A DNA stretch of 64,000 nt. Source: JAAYCI01 sp031549285 (lineage in GTDB: Bacteria > Bacillota > Clostridia > Oscillospirales > Ruminococcaceae). The DNA lies in contig JAVBPZ010000010.1 in assembly GCA_031549285.1 (NCBI GenBank), positions 10,623 through 74,622 on the forward strand, read 5' to 3'. Each line of letters starts with the position of its first letter. Within the stretch, counting starts at the first letter, position 1. The notes below the pieces were generated by a model that saw only the letters and a list, made by a program, of their open reading frames with translations, searched no databases and was not told where the DNA came from. Made by a program: the position numbers and the translations under genes. Positions 16,657-25,531 of this stretch are shown one piece after another.

Positions 16657-18378
16657 TTAAAACAACGTAACGGCAGATTTTTTCAGCAGCTTGCGCGCCT
16701 CGGCGGCGTCGCTGCCACCGCTGGTTTCTTTCGCCAGGCGGGTGGCCTCGGCGTAGGAGGTGCGCCGTACAATGTACCGCACTTTATCCGCCAGCGGTGC
16801 GGAAACGCTCAGCTCGGTGACGCCGCAGCCAATCAGGAAGGGGATCATCTCGTCGCTGGCGGCCATTTCGCCGCATACCGACAACGGTATTCCGGCGTTT
16901 TCCGCGGCCTGGCCCACCGTGCGGATGGCCTTCAACACGCCGATATTAATGTTGTCGTACAGGTAGGACACAGCCTGGTTCACACGGTCGGTGGCGGTAA
17001 GATACTGCACCAGGTCGTTGGTGCCAATGCTGAAAAAAGCGGCCTGCTGCGCAAAGTCATCGGCCATCAGCACGGTAGCCGGGGTTTCCACCATCATGCC
17101 CACCGGGATATCCTCGTCGAAAGGGATGCCCTTTTGGCGCAGTTCCACCTTACATTCCTCCACGAACTGGCAGGCGGAGATCCACTCCTCCATTGCCACG
17201 ATCATGGGAAACATGATCTTCACCTTACCAAATGCGGAGGCCCGCAGAATGGCACGCAGCTGGGTTTTGAAAATTTCCGGCCGCTCTATGCAGATGCGGA
17301 TGGCACGGAAGCCCAAGAAGGGGTTTTCCTCCGGCTGGATGCCAAAATAATCCAGCTGCTTGTCGCCGCCAATGTCCAGCGTGCGAATGACCACCTCTTT
17401 GCCGCCCATGCGCTCCACCACGCTGCTGTAGGCCAGGGTCTGGGTTTGCTCGTCGGGGTAGCCGTTGTGCTGCATGTACAAAAACTCGGTGCGCAAAAGG
17501 CCCACCCCGTCGCAGCGGGCGGGGTCCAGAATAGCGGCAGAATCCAGATCGCCGGTGTTTACACAGATGCGCACCGCCCGGCCGTCGGTGGTGTGGGCTG
17601 TGCCCAGCGGTTCCGCCGCATACAGCAGGCGTCGGCGTTCTTCCTCCTGCTGGCCGGCGTAAAAATCTGCCAGGGACCCCTCGTCCGGCTCCAGCACTAT
17701 TTCGCCGGAATAGCCGGAGATGGCAATGGTATTTCCGGTTTTGGCAACGTCGAAGGTGCCGGCGGCGCCGATGATGGCCGGAATGCCCAGTGTGCGCGCC
17801 AAGATGACCGCGTGGGAGGTGGGGGAACCCTCTTGCGTGACAAACCCGGCCAGGTATTTTTTGTCCAGGTGGATGGTGGAAGACGGGGTCAGCGTGTCCG
17901 CCACGATGATGGTGGGTTCGGTCAATACCGCGCCGGACAGCGAGTCCGACAGGCCGTCCAGCACCAGCAGCAGGTCATCACACACGCAGTTGATATCGGA
18001 AAAGCGCTCACGCATATAGGCGTCCTCCAGCGAGAGGAACACCTCGTTTGCCTGCGCGCGCACAATATCCACGGCCTTTTTGGCGTTTTGGTACTTGTTT
18101 ACTATCTGACTGCGCACCGTATCAAAAAAGACATCGTCCTCTAAAATAACGATGTACGATTCATACAGTTCCGCCTCGGCGGCGGATTTTTTCAGCGCGC
18201 GCTCATACGCCCGGCGCATGCGCCCCAGCAGCTGGGAAATGGCGCTGTCCAGTTTGGCAACCTCGGCGTCCCGATCGGCCACCGGCTGCGAAGTAACCAC
18301 CAGCGCCAGGGGCTCTTTTTTCAGGACTTTGCCGGTGGCAACGCCGTCGGAACAACCCGTCCCCCAAAAACGTGTCAT
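16657..18378 (-). CDS. ptsI: Phosphoenolpyruvate-protein phosphotransferase (PTS enzyme I)
   Basis: 573 residues from the ATG at 18378 (GGGAGG site); the ORF extends to 18510 without family similarity. Transfers phosphate from PEP to HPr. The phospho-acceptor His falls at residue 189 in EGSPTSHAVILART, a slightly variant form of the usual GGxTSHxAI. PEP-binding elements LLRTEFLYM, FFSIGTNDLVQYLTATDR and the active-site Cys in VCGEMA are intact. It follows ptsH by 153 bases. No enzyme II genes are nearby, so it supplies permeases elsewhere or works in regulation. Confidence 0.93.
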   Translation of the reverse strand: MTRFWGTGCSDGVATGKVLKKEPLALVVTSQPVADRDAEVAKLDSAISQLLGRMRRAYERALKKSAAEAELYESYIVILEDDVFFDTVRSQIVNKYQNAKKAVDIVRAQANEVFLSLEDAYMRERFSDINCVCDDLLLVLDGLSDSLSGAVLTEPTIIVADTLTPSSTIHLDKKYLAGFVTQEGSPTSHAVILARTLGIPAIIGAAGTFDVAKTGNTIAISGYSGEIVLEPDEGSLADFYAGQQEEERRRLLYAAEPLGTAHTTDGRAVRICVNTGDLDSAAILDPARCDGVGLLRTEFLYMQHNGYPDEQTQTLAYSSVVERMGGKEVVIRTLDIGGDKQLDYFGIQPEENPFLGFRAIRICIERPEIFKTQLRAILRASAFGKVKIMFPMIVAMEEWISACQFVEECKVELRQKGIPFDEDIPVGMMVETPATVLMADDFAQQAAFFSIGTNDLVQYLTATDRVNQAVSYLYDNINIGVLKAIRTVGQAAENAGIPLSVCGEMAASDEMIPFLIGCGVTELSVSAPLADKVRYIVRRTSYAEATRLAKETSGGSDAAEARKLLKKSAVTLF

Positions 18379-18531
18379 GTGGCATCCTCCCGTATGGTGG
18401 CATTTTGCGCGGGTGCCGGCCGCACCTGCCGGCGGAAATATGGCCTGCGGAAACGGTGCGGATGGTTGCCGGCCGGGCCCAGGTACAGCCCATTGCCTGC
18501 AGAACAGCAAGTGTCCGGAGTATCCTACAGC

Positions 18532-18792
18532 CTAGGGCGTGATATCACCAAAGAATGTTTTGATCATGGCAATGCTTTCGTCCTCGTCCTCACCGGTTGC
18601 CTGTATAACAATCTGCTGGCCATAGGTGATGCCGGCAGACAGCAGCGACACAATGCTTTTGGCGGCATATTGGTTGCCATCTTTCAAGATAATGATGTCC
18701 GACTTCAGCGGGCCCACCATGCGGATGAACCGCACCGCCGGCCGGGCGTGCAGCCCCTCCTGGAAGGGAACCGTGATGGTAATTTCTTTCAT
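18532..18792 (-). CDS. ptsH: Phosphocarrier protein HPr
   Basis: 86 residues. His15 in GLHARPA is the phosphate carrier between enzyme I and enzymes II, and Ser46 in AAKSIVSLLSAG corresponds to the HPr kinase site that drives CcpA-dependent catabolite control in Firmicutes. The region after Ser46 (IVSLLSAG in place of IMGVMSLG) is divergent. AAGGAT precedes the start. First gene of the ptsHI operon with its own promoter. Confidence 0.92.
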   Translation of the reverse strand: MKEITITVPFQEGLHARPAVRFIRMVGPLKSDIIILKDGNQYAAKSIVSLLSAGITYGQQIVIQATGEDEDESIAMIKTFFGDITP

Positions 18793-18850
18793 TTTTGTTA
18801 TCCTTTTCGTTTGCTGGTGTGCCGCGGCAGACCGCGGGTAACTTTGAGAT

Positions 18851-18879
18851 ATTATAACATTCTGCTCGATTTTTGTCGA
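18851..18879 (-). promoter_or_regulatory. Predicted sigma-70-type promoter of ptsHI
   Basis: On the minus strand TCGACA (18879-18874) and TATAAT (18856-18851) are 17 bp apart, about 60 bases before the HPr start. A perfect -10 element makes it a likely strong promoter. Confidence 0.65.
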
Positions 18880-18891
18880 TTTTTCTTTACG

Positions 18892-19302
18892 CTATTCCCC
18901 GGCCGGGCGCGGCTGTTTGGTAAACCCTGTAACGGTGCTTTGCGCAATCAGGCTGCCGCCCTCGTCGGTAATATCCACGCGGTACACGCTGATGGTGCGG
19001 GTGGCGGCGGTGCGGGTGGCGGTGGCGGTCAGCCGGCCGGCCAGCCCGGGCTTTAAAAAGTGGATGGTGGCATCCAGCGTGACGGTGCCGATGCTTTGGC
19101 TGTTTGCCGCCACCGCGAAGGCAAAATCCGCCAGGGTGAAGATCAGCCCGCCCTGCACGCTGCCGGCGGCGTTGCAGTGTTCGGCACCCAGCTGCACGCT
19201 GCACACGGCGCTGCCGTCGCCCACCTGTTCTATGGAAATGCCCTGCATAGACGCAAAGCGGTCGTTTTCAAAATAAGCCAGTACTTCCTCGTGTGTACCC
19301 AT
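18892..19302 (-). CDS. PaaI-family hotdog thioesterase
   Basis: 136 residues. Hotdog fold; the segment GSVQGGLIFTLADFAFAVAAN matches the PaaI/YbgC-like helix in which the Gly-Gly and Asp form the thioesterase site (quoted region: residues ~48-68). It hydrolyses acyl- or aryl-CoA thioesters; substrate unknown. AGGAGG lies before the ATG. It ends only 36 bases before the ptsHI start region but the ptsH promoter lies between, so it is probably a separate unit. Confidence 0.8.
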   Translation of the reverse strand: MGTHEEVLAYFENDRFASMQGISIEQVGDGSAVCSVQLGAEHCNAAGSVQGGLIFTLADFAFAVAANSQSIGTVTLDATIHFLKPGLAGRLTATATRTAATRTISVYRVDITDEGGSLIAQSTVTGFTKQPRPAGE

Positions 19303-19343
19303 GGGTTCCTCCTGCGCGGTGTTAAATTTGGTTTCCTATCGTA

Positions 19344-20531
19344 CTAATTATATACTGCGATGTACTCTTGTACATTTTCCAGGGTGACCGTCTCGTACGG
19401 CAGGCGGATGTATTTTCCGCTTTCCAGTGAAATATCCTGTGGCAGGTCGGCGCCGGTATACAGGCTGCAGGCCAGCTCCAGCATGGCGCGGGCCTGCCCG
19501 TCGGCATTGTTCAGCACCGTGCCGGCCATTTTTCCGGCGGCTACCGCGGCCAGGCCCTCCCGGGTACCGTCCACCCCCACAATGACCGGCCAGTCTTCCT
19601 GCGGAATGGCCGCCTTTTCCAGCGCGTCTATGGCGCCCAGCGCCATATCATCGTTGTTTGCGAATACCACCTCGATACATTTTTCCCGGCCTGTCAAATC
19701 GCAGCCATACTGGTTGAGCCACTGTGACATTTTGGTTTCCGCGCGCGCCCGGGCCCAGCTGGCGATGGCGCCGTCCAGCCGCTCTACCGGGATGTCGGCA
19801 TTGGTCAGGGTGCCCACGCTGTACTCGGTACGGAAGATAGCGTCCTGGTGGCCGGCCTCGCCCTCCAGCATCACATACTGCACAATGCCGTCGTCGTTTT
19901 TGTCCACGGTCAGCGGTTTTTTCAGCGGTACGTCCGGGGTTGCTTGTGCGGGCTGGCTTGCCGCCGTGTCGCTGGCGTGTGTGCCGCTTGCATCATCTGC
20001 CGCCGGCGGGTTTTGGGCTTCCTGCCAGGCCTGTTCTGCCTGGTACATCGCCAGCACCAGTTGTCCCTGCAGCTGGCCGGACTGCCGCGCGTCGGCGCCC
20101 ACATAATACAGGTTATCGCTGCGCTGCAGGTCCTCCGCTACCGGTTCCCGGTTAAAAAATATGGTGGGAACGCCGGCGGCCTCTATTTTGTCCAGGATAA
20201 ACGCAACGTCGGTACGGTCCACCAGGTTCACACAGATGATATCACAGCCGGATTTTATAAAGCTTTCCACCTGGTTGTTTTGGGTCATCTGGTTGCCGTT
20301 GGCGCTTTCCTGAATGATGGTGATATCCAAACCGTCTGCCTGTTGTTTTTCCTTGGCGTAATGATGAAACCGCTCCATCAGCAGGGTGATGAAGGTGTCA
20401 TACTGGTTGTACATGCTGATACCGATGCGCAGGCTTTGCCCGGCAACGGGGGTGGCCAGCGGCGTGGGGGTGCAGCCCGCCAGCGCCCCCAGCAACAGCA
20501 GGCACAAAAAAATACTAAAAACTCGTTTCAT
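19344..20531 (-). CDS. Lipoprotein sugar-binding protein, MglB-like, linked to YesMN system
   Basis: 395 residues from the ATG at 20531 (GAGG six bases upstream; a GTG at 20543 is the alternative). Signal peptide with lipobox LLGALAGC, so membrane-anchored outside the cell. Periplasmic-binding-protein fold of the galactose/glucose type: ISMYNQYDTF at the N-terminus, a calcium-loop DKNDDGIVQY, and VIVGVDGTREGLAAV near the end. A ~40-residue Ala/Ser/Thr/Gln-rich insert precedes the calcium loop and is absent from the transporter-linked paralog at 25532. Last gene of the RR-HK-sensor operon, eight bases after the anchored paralog. It probably presents sugar to the sensor rather than a permease. 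Confidence 0.82.
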   Translation of the reverse strand: MKRVFSIFLCLLLLGALAGCTPTPLATPVAGQSLRIGISMYNQYDTFITLLMERFHHYAKEKQQADGLDITIIQESANGNQMTQNNQVESFIKSGCDIICVNLVDRTDVAFILDKIEAAGVPTIFFNREPVAEDLQRSDNLYYVGADARQSGQLQGQLVLAMYQAEQAWQEAQNPPAADDASGTHASDTAASQPAQATPDVPLKKPLTVDKNDDGIVQYVMLEGEAGHQDAIFRTEYSVGTLTNADIPVERLDGAIASWARARAETKMSQWLNQYGCDLTGREKCIEVVFANNDDMALGAIDALEKAAIPQEDWPVIVGVDGTREGLAAVAAGKMAGTVLNNADGQARAMLELACSLYTGADLPQDISLESGKYIRLPYETVTLENVQEYIAVYN

Positions 20532-20539
20532 AAAATACC

Positions 20540-21481
20540 TCACTGAATAATGGGGAACAGTACGCGCTCTACGGCGGGTTCATACAGGTTGTCGTGCCGG
20601 GCCAGGCCCGCGTCTATGGTGTCCGGAACCTGTGGCGTGTTTATGCCCATGTGGCGCGCCAGCTGCATCAAGGCAATATAGCCCATATTGAATTCATTCG
20701 CGTAGCAAATCTCCTGCACCAGCTGCCGGTCCAGGTAATACACAATTTTTTCGTTGCTGCCAATGCCAAACAGGCGTGGCTGAATATCCAGCGCCACGGC
20801 AGTGTCTACAGCGCACTCCAGGGTCTCGGTGTCGAACGCCACCACCGTTTGGCGGGGCCAGGCACCCATCTGAATGGCCAGGTAATCGGAAAGGTCCTGG
20901 CTGCCGGGCTGCCACACGGTCAATGCGGTTCCGTTTTTCCGGGCTTCCTCTATGAAAGCGCTGTACCGCCGCCGCACGCTTTCGCGCTGCAGGTTGTGCG
21001 CGATAATCGCTACCGATTCCTCGGCGGCTATTTTGCCATTTGCCAGGCTGCGGCCCATGGCGGCGTTGTCCGGCGCCACCAGGTTCAGCGTGTCGCCCGC
21101 GCCGGTTTCCACCAGCACCAGCGGCAGCCGGGTGGCTACCTCCTGCAGGTACGCCGTCATTTCGTTGCTGTTGTTTGCCGCTACAATCAGCCCCTCGGCC
21201 CCGGCGGAAATCTCCCGCTCTATAAGCGCCTGCTGCTGGTCGGCGCTGGCAATATCCGCCAAAATCACGTTGGTCATTTCTATGCCCACCTCTGCACAGG
21301 CCTGCCGCAGCCCCAGGCTGACCGAGGCCCAGCGGTCGGTACCGCTTTCATACAACACCACCGCTATGCGGGGCGGGTCCTTTTTTTGCAGGTTACCGCC
21401 GGCCTGATACTGGTAGGCCAGCACAAACGCGAAACACAGGCCAATTACCAGTACAATGATGAGAGTGCGTCTTTTTTTCAT
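20540..21481 (-). CDS. Membrane-anchored periplasmic-binding-like sensor protein
   Basis: 313 residues. A single N-terminal hydrophobic helix (RTLIIVLVIGLCFAFVLAY) without a lipobox Cys anchors a sugar-binding-protein domain (PRIAVVLYESGTDRWASV ... EGLIVAANNSNEM ... VVAFDTETLECAV). This layout resembles XylFII, the anchored binding protein that signals to a LytS-type kinase in clostridia. Its ATG overlaps the stop of the histidine kinase gene by four bases, implying tight coupling. Sugar identity is inferred only from the neighbouring galactose/glucose-type transporter. Confidence 0.8.
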   Translation of the reverse strand: MKKRRTLIIVLVIGLCFAFVLAYQYQAGGNLQKKDPPRIAVVLYESGTDRWASVSLGLRQACAEVGIEMTNVILADIASADQQQALIEREISAGAEGLIVAANNSNEMTAYLQEVATRLPLVLVETGAGDTLNLVAPDNAAMGRSLANGKIAAEESVAIIAHNLQRESVRRRYSAFIEEARKNGTALTVWQPGSQDLSDYLAIQMGAWPRQTVVAFDTETLECAVDTAVALDIQPRLFGIGSNEKIVYYLDRQLVQEICYANEFNMGYIALMQLARHMGINTPQVPDTIDAGLARHDNLYEPAVERVLFPIIQ

Positions 21482-23499
21482 GGGGTTTCCTCCCCTTGGG
21501 TGGGTTTGCTGCCGGGCGCGGGGTCTGTTGCCGCCGCGCCGGTGGCGGTTGAGCTTTCTTCTGTGGCTGCGTTACCGGCGGTAAGCGACCCCGTTGCCGC
21601 GGCCGGTGCGGTGCTGCTGTTATCGGGGGCCAGCGCTGCGGCCGCCCCGACAGCGGGCGTGTTTCCCACCGGTGTGTTACCGTCTACGGTTTGCGGCAAC
21701 CGTACCCGTATGGTGGTGCCTTCGTCCAGCTCGCTGAGAATAGACAGACCATACTCCGGCCCATAGAACAGCTGGATGCGCTGGTGCACGTTCCGCAGGC
21801 CGATGCCAGACCCCTTGCTTTTTGCCGGACGCTCGGCGGACAGCAGGCTGTCCACCGTTTCCTGCGTCATGCCCAGGCCGTTGTCCCGCACCTCCAGAAT
21901 GACGTCCGCGCCCTCCAGATAGCCGTTGATGGTAATCAGGCCGTCGCCGTCCTTGTACTCCATGGCGTGATAAATGGCGTTCTCCAGCAGCGGCTGGATA
22001 ATCAGCTTAATGGTACTGTAGCGCTCCACCTCCGGCGCCACGTTCACCTCCACCCGGAACTTGTTTTTGTAGCGGATGTTCTGGATATGCAGGTAATGGC
22101 GCGCATGCTGCAGTTCTGTCTGAATGGGGATGCTATCGTTGCCGCGGCTGAGTGAAATGCGGAACAGGTTCGCCAGCGCGGTTACCATCGAGATGGCCTC
22201 CGGATATTTGCCGCTTTCAATCATCCAGACGATGGAATCCAGCGTGTTGTACAAAAAGTGCGGGTTTATCTGTGCCTGCAGCGCGTCAAACTCGTGCTTC
22301 CGTTTGGTTTCCTGTTCATGCACAATATCGTCCATCAGGCTGCGCATCTGCGCCACTACCGAGCGCACCGTGCGCCCCAGGTAGGCAATCTCGTGCGGCC
22401 CGCCAATATAAATGTCCTGTGTCAAAACGCCCTTTTCCAGTGCCTTCACCGAGCGGTCCAGTTTCTTTATCGGCCCGGCCACGCGAGAGGACACAATGCT
22501 GTTCAAAATAATGATGAGGATGATGGCAAAGCCGATGATGGACACGGCAAACAGGCGCATCTGCCCGGTGGAAACCGCAAAGGTGCTGTTGGGAATGACG
22601 CTGACCAGCCGCCAGCCGGTATAGCTGAGGGTTTTTACGATGACCTGGCGGCCGGCGCCCTCGAAGGTTTCCTCGTGGATGCCGTCGTCATACCCCGGGA
22701 TGGCGGCGTTGTTTTCATTCAGCAGGCCGGAATAAATTAACTTTTGCTGTGGGTGGTAGATAATTTCGCCGTCCTTGTCCACCAGGTACACATAGCCCCC
22801 GGTGTCCGCCGTCATATGGGTGAATATTTGTTCAATGCCGCTGTATTTCATGTCCACCACCAGCACCCCGCGCCGGGTGGTGCCGCCCTCGGTAAGCTCC
22901 ACCATGCGGCTGAGTGAAACCGCCCAGCTGTACTGCGGGCTGCTGTCGTCAAACAGGTTTTGCACGTGCGGTGCGGAAAAATGCTGGTTTTCTATCACGC
23001 TGGTGGCTCGGGTGAACCATTCCTGGTCGGTGGGGTGTACCCCCTTTTTCAGGGTATTCACCGGCGTGGCGGCCACCAGGTCCCCCTCTGCGGTAAAGCA
23101 GGCAATGCTAAGCAGATAGTCGCTGTTGGCCTCGTACAGCAGGTTCATTTCTTTGTCGATGCCTTCATCCGATATATCGGCGTTTTTGATGACCGAGTAA
23201 TACATCGAATCAGAGATGCGCATCATGTTGCGGGTGTAGGAGGTCACGTTCAGCGCCATCTGGTTTACCACCTGCTGGTTGTCCTGAATGGCGGTATACC
23301 GCAGGCTTTCCGCAAACTGGGAATACAAAAGTATGCCCATCGCCAGCATGCACACCACCGAGGCGATGGTGAAGGTGAGCGAAAGGGTGAACTGGATGCT
23401 TTTCCGGCGGTAATACCGCTGGAACCGGTCCAGCAGCTTGCCGGGCCGGTTCGCCTTTTTTGGTTTTGCCGTTTTGTCGGCCTTTTTAGCCCGGTTCAT
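21478..23499 (-). CDS. YesM-type sensor histidine kinase
   Basis: 673 residues from the ATG at 23499, which overlaps the response regulator gene by 14 bases; the frame can be read to 23604. Basic cytosolic N-terminus, TM helix 1 (~residues 30-50), a large extracellular dCache-like domain, TM helix 2 (FAVSIIGFAIILIIILNSIV), HAMP, then a HisKA_7-like domain with phospho-acceptor His in INPHFLYNTLDSIVWMIES and HATPase motifs (ENAIYHAM, DNGLGM, GSGIGLRNVHQR). A low-complexity Ala/Thr/Pro-rich tail of ~75 residues is unusual. It probably reads the two binding proteins encoded downstream. Confidence 0.9.
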   Translation of the reverse strand: MNRAKKADKTAKPKKANRPGKLLDRFQRYYRRKSIQFTLSLTFTIASVVCMLAMGILLYSQFAESLRYTAIQDNQQVVNQMALNVTSYTRNMMRISDSMYYSVIKNADISDEGIDKEMNLLYEANSDYLLSIACFTAEGDLVAATPVNTLKKGVHPTDQEWFTRATSVIENQHFSAPHVQNLFDDSSPQYSWAVSLSRMVELTEGGTTRRGVLVVDMKYSGIEQIFTHMTADTGGYVYLVDKDGEIIYHPQQKLIYSGLLNENNAAIPGYDDGIHEETFEGAGRQVIVKTLSYTGWRLVSVIPNSTFAVSTGQMRLFAVSIIGFAIILIIILNSIVSSRVAGPIKKLDRSVKALEKGVLTQDIYIGGPHEIAYLGRTVRSVVAQMRSLMDDIVHEQETKRKHEFDALQAQINPHFLYNTLDSIVWMIESGKYPEAISMVTALANLFRISLSRGNDSIPIQTELQHARHYLHIQNIRYKNKFRVEVNVAPEVERYSTIKLIIQPLLENAIYHAMEYKDGDGLITINGYLEGADVILEVRDNGLGMTQETVDSLLSAERPAKSKGSGIGLRNVHQRIQLFYGPEYGLSILSELDEGTTIRVRLPQTVDGNTPVGNTPAVGAAAALAPDNSSTAPAAATGSLTAGNAATEESSTATGAAATDPAPGSKPTQGEETP

Positions 23500-25090
23500 G
23501 GTCTGCCATCCTGTCTTGTCTGTATTTCGAGGGGGAAACCCCATAGTTGCGCTTAAAGACATAGCTGAAATAGTTTGGGTCACTGTAGCCCACCTGCTCA
23601 GCAATCAGGTAGGTTTTTTCATCGGTGGCGCCCAGGTACTCCAGCGCCTTTTCCATGCGCAGGCGGGTCAGGTACGCCACAAAGCTCTCGCCGGTTTCCT
23701 TTTTAAACAGGGAAGAAAAATAGGCGGGGCTCACATTCAAAATGCCACACAGGGTATCTACCGACAGGTCGTTGTCGGCAAAGTTTGCCTCGATATACTG
23801 TTTGGCGGTCTCCACAATCTTTTTGGTGGTGGCGCCGCGCTGCCGCGACAACAGCCGCCGCAGCTCTTCACAGCTTTCCTGCAGCCAGTGCAGGGCTTCC
23901 TCGGTATCCTGTGCGGGGTGGATAGAACGTTCCAGCAGGTGGTTGCTCAGTTCCTCCGCCTGCGCGTCCAGCTGATAGTCTTTTATTACCTTTAATAGCT
24001 CGGTAATCATGCCCAGCTGCAGCATCTGCTGCTGGCCCCGGCCCATCTGGCCGGTGCGCGCGTGCTGGCGCAGCGCGTCAAAGGCGGCCTGCAGGTCTTC
24101 CTTCCGGCCTATTTTTATCTGGCGCATGACCTCGTCTATGTGCCGCAGGTCCCATACGTCCGCCTCCACGGTGGCGGGCTTCACGTCCCCGATGTAAATG
24201 CACTGGCCGCTGCCCACCAGGCCCTGGTACTCTATGGCGCCCAGCGCCTCGCTGTAAGACTGTGTTATTTCCTCCCGCGCTTTATACACCCGGCCAAGAC
24301 CGATGGACAGGCGCAGCCCCAGCAGCTTTTTCGCCGGCAGGAACAAGCTGTTCAGCCGCTCTGCCACCGTCAGGATGTCCGCGTCTGCCGGCAGCAAAAA
24401 CAGCAGGGCCAGCCGCTCGAACGAGGGCAGCAGCCGGTAAGAATATTCCCCGGCAAAAGTGTCCGCCACGATGTCCTGTAAGGAGTACGTATATAGGGTG
24501 GCCTCTGGGTTGTCCTGCTCAAAGCGGATCACCGCCGTGCAATAGCATTCGGCGGACAGGTCCATGTCGTATTCCTGCAGCAGGGTATCTATGCGGGCCA
24601 AGTCTATGTGGCCTTCCAGCAGGTCACTGAGCAGCTGCTGGCGCATGACCGGCAGGCTTTGTTCATAGTAGCGGCGCAGGCGCGCAACGTCGCGGCGGTT
24701 GGCCACCTCGCTGTCCAGCGCGTCCTTTATGCGGCGGAACACCGCCTGCAGTTCGGCCGCGTCTATGGGTTTCAGGATATACTCCTCCACCTCCAGCTTA
24801 ATGGCTTCTTTGGCATAGTCAAACTCATCAAAGCCGGAAAAAATGGCGGTCTTTACGCCCGGCAACAGCTGTTTTGCCTGGCGGCACAAGGTCAGCCCGT
24901 CCATAAACGGCATCTGGATATCGGTCATGATGACATCCGGCGCCAGCGTTTCGCACATTTCCAGCGCCTCTTCGCCGTTGGCGGCCTCGCCCACCAGCTC
25001 AAAGCCGAGCGAGGGCCAGTCCAGCTTGTTCACAATAGACCGGCGCACCTCTTCCTCGTCGTCCACCAGCAGCAGTTTGTAATAATCCAT
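23486..25090 (-). CDS. YesN-type response regulator with AraC DNA-binding domain
   Basis: 534 residues. N-terminal receiver domain with Asp57 in DVIMTDIQMPFMDG as phospho-acceptor and Lys in YILKPID; a ~300-residue middle region; a C-terminal AraC/XylS double helix-turn-helix (VDTLCGILNVSPAYFSSLFK ... QVGYSDPNYFSYVFKRNYG; quoted in parts). First gene of the four-gene minus-strand operon. The natural target is the mgl-like promoter transcribed divergently from the other side of the 441-base intergenic region 25091-25531. Confidence 0.92.
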   Translation of the reverse strand: MDYYKLLLVDDEEEVRRSIVNKLDWPSLGFELVGEAANGEEALEMCETLAPDVIMTDIQMPFMDGLTLCRQAKQLLPGVKTAIFSGFDEFDYAKEAIKLEVEEYILKPIDAAELQAVFRRIKDALDSEVANRRDVARLRRYYEQSLPVMRQQLLSDLLEGHIDLARIDTLLQEYDMDLSAECYCTAVIRFEQDNPEATLYTYSLQDIVADTFAGEYSYRLLPSFERLALLFLLPADADILTVAERLNSLFLPAKKLLGLRLSIGLGRVYKAREEITQSYSEALGAIEYQGLVGSGQCIYIGDVKPATVEADVWDLRHIDEVMRQIKIGRKEDLQAAFDALRQHARTGQMGRGQQQMLQLGMITELLKVIKDYQLDAQAEELSNHLLERSIHPAQDTEEALHWLQESCEELRRLLSRQRGATTKKIVETAKQYIEANFADNDLSVDTLCGILNVSPAYFSSLFKKETGESFVAYLTRLRMEKALEYLGATDEKTYLIAEQVGYSDPNYFSYVFKRNYGVSPSKYRQDRMADHEPG

Positions 25091-25466
25091 GCGGGGGTTG
25101 CCTCGCTTTTCTTGTTAATATACCCTTATTATAACGAATACGCCGCATAAAATAAAGAGTATCGCGGTGCAGGGGCGCAAAAATTCGCAAACCGGCACAA
25201 AGATTTCACAGCTGGCGGCCGGTTGCCGTGTGGCACAGGCGGTTTTTTTCACCTGCAAACCGCTGAAAATGGCAGGAATGGGGTATGCGTAGCACATCTG
25301 CCGTCGAATAAAATCCCCATAAAATCGAAAAATTTTACCCATATTTTATCACAATTTGTTGAAAACCGCAAAAATGATGCCAATAAATTGTGCAACATGT
25401 ATGTTTTTGAAAAAAATTTCAAGGGTTTGTATAGGTATTTCTATGGTTTGGGGTTTGGGGGCTTGC

Positions 25467-25519
25467 TATAATACACTCAAATCGCAAACGAAATAAGATT
25501 TGCGATAAAACACAAGGAG
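25467..25519 (+). promoter_or_regulatory. Promoter and inverted repeat upstream of the mglB-like gene
   Basis: A perfect TATAAT (25467-25472) has no good -35 box 17 bp upstream, as expected for an activator-dependent promoter. Downstream lies ATCGCAAA (25481-25488) with its exact complement TTTGCGAT (25499-25506), a 28-bp inverted repeat overlapping the transcript start and able to act as an operator or a 5' hairpin. The AAGGAGGG ribosome site follows. The rest of 25091-25466 is AT-rich with no gene. Confidence 0.6.
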
Positions 25520-25531
25520 GGTACAGTTAGT

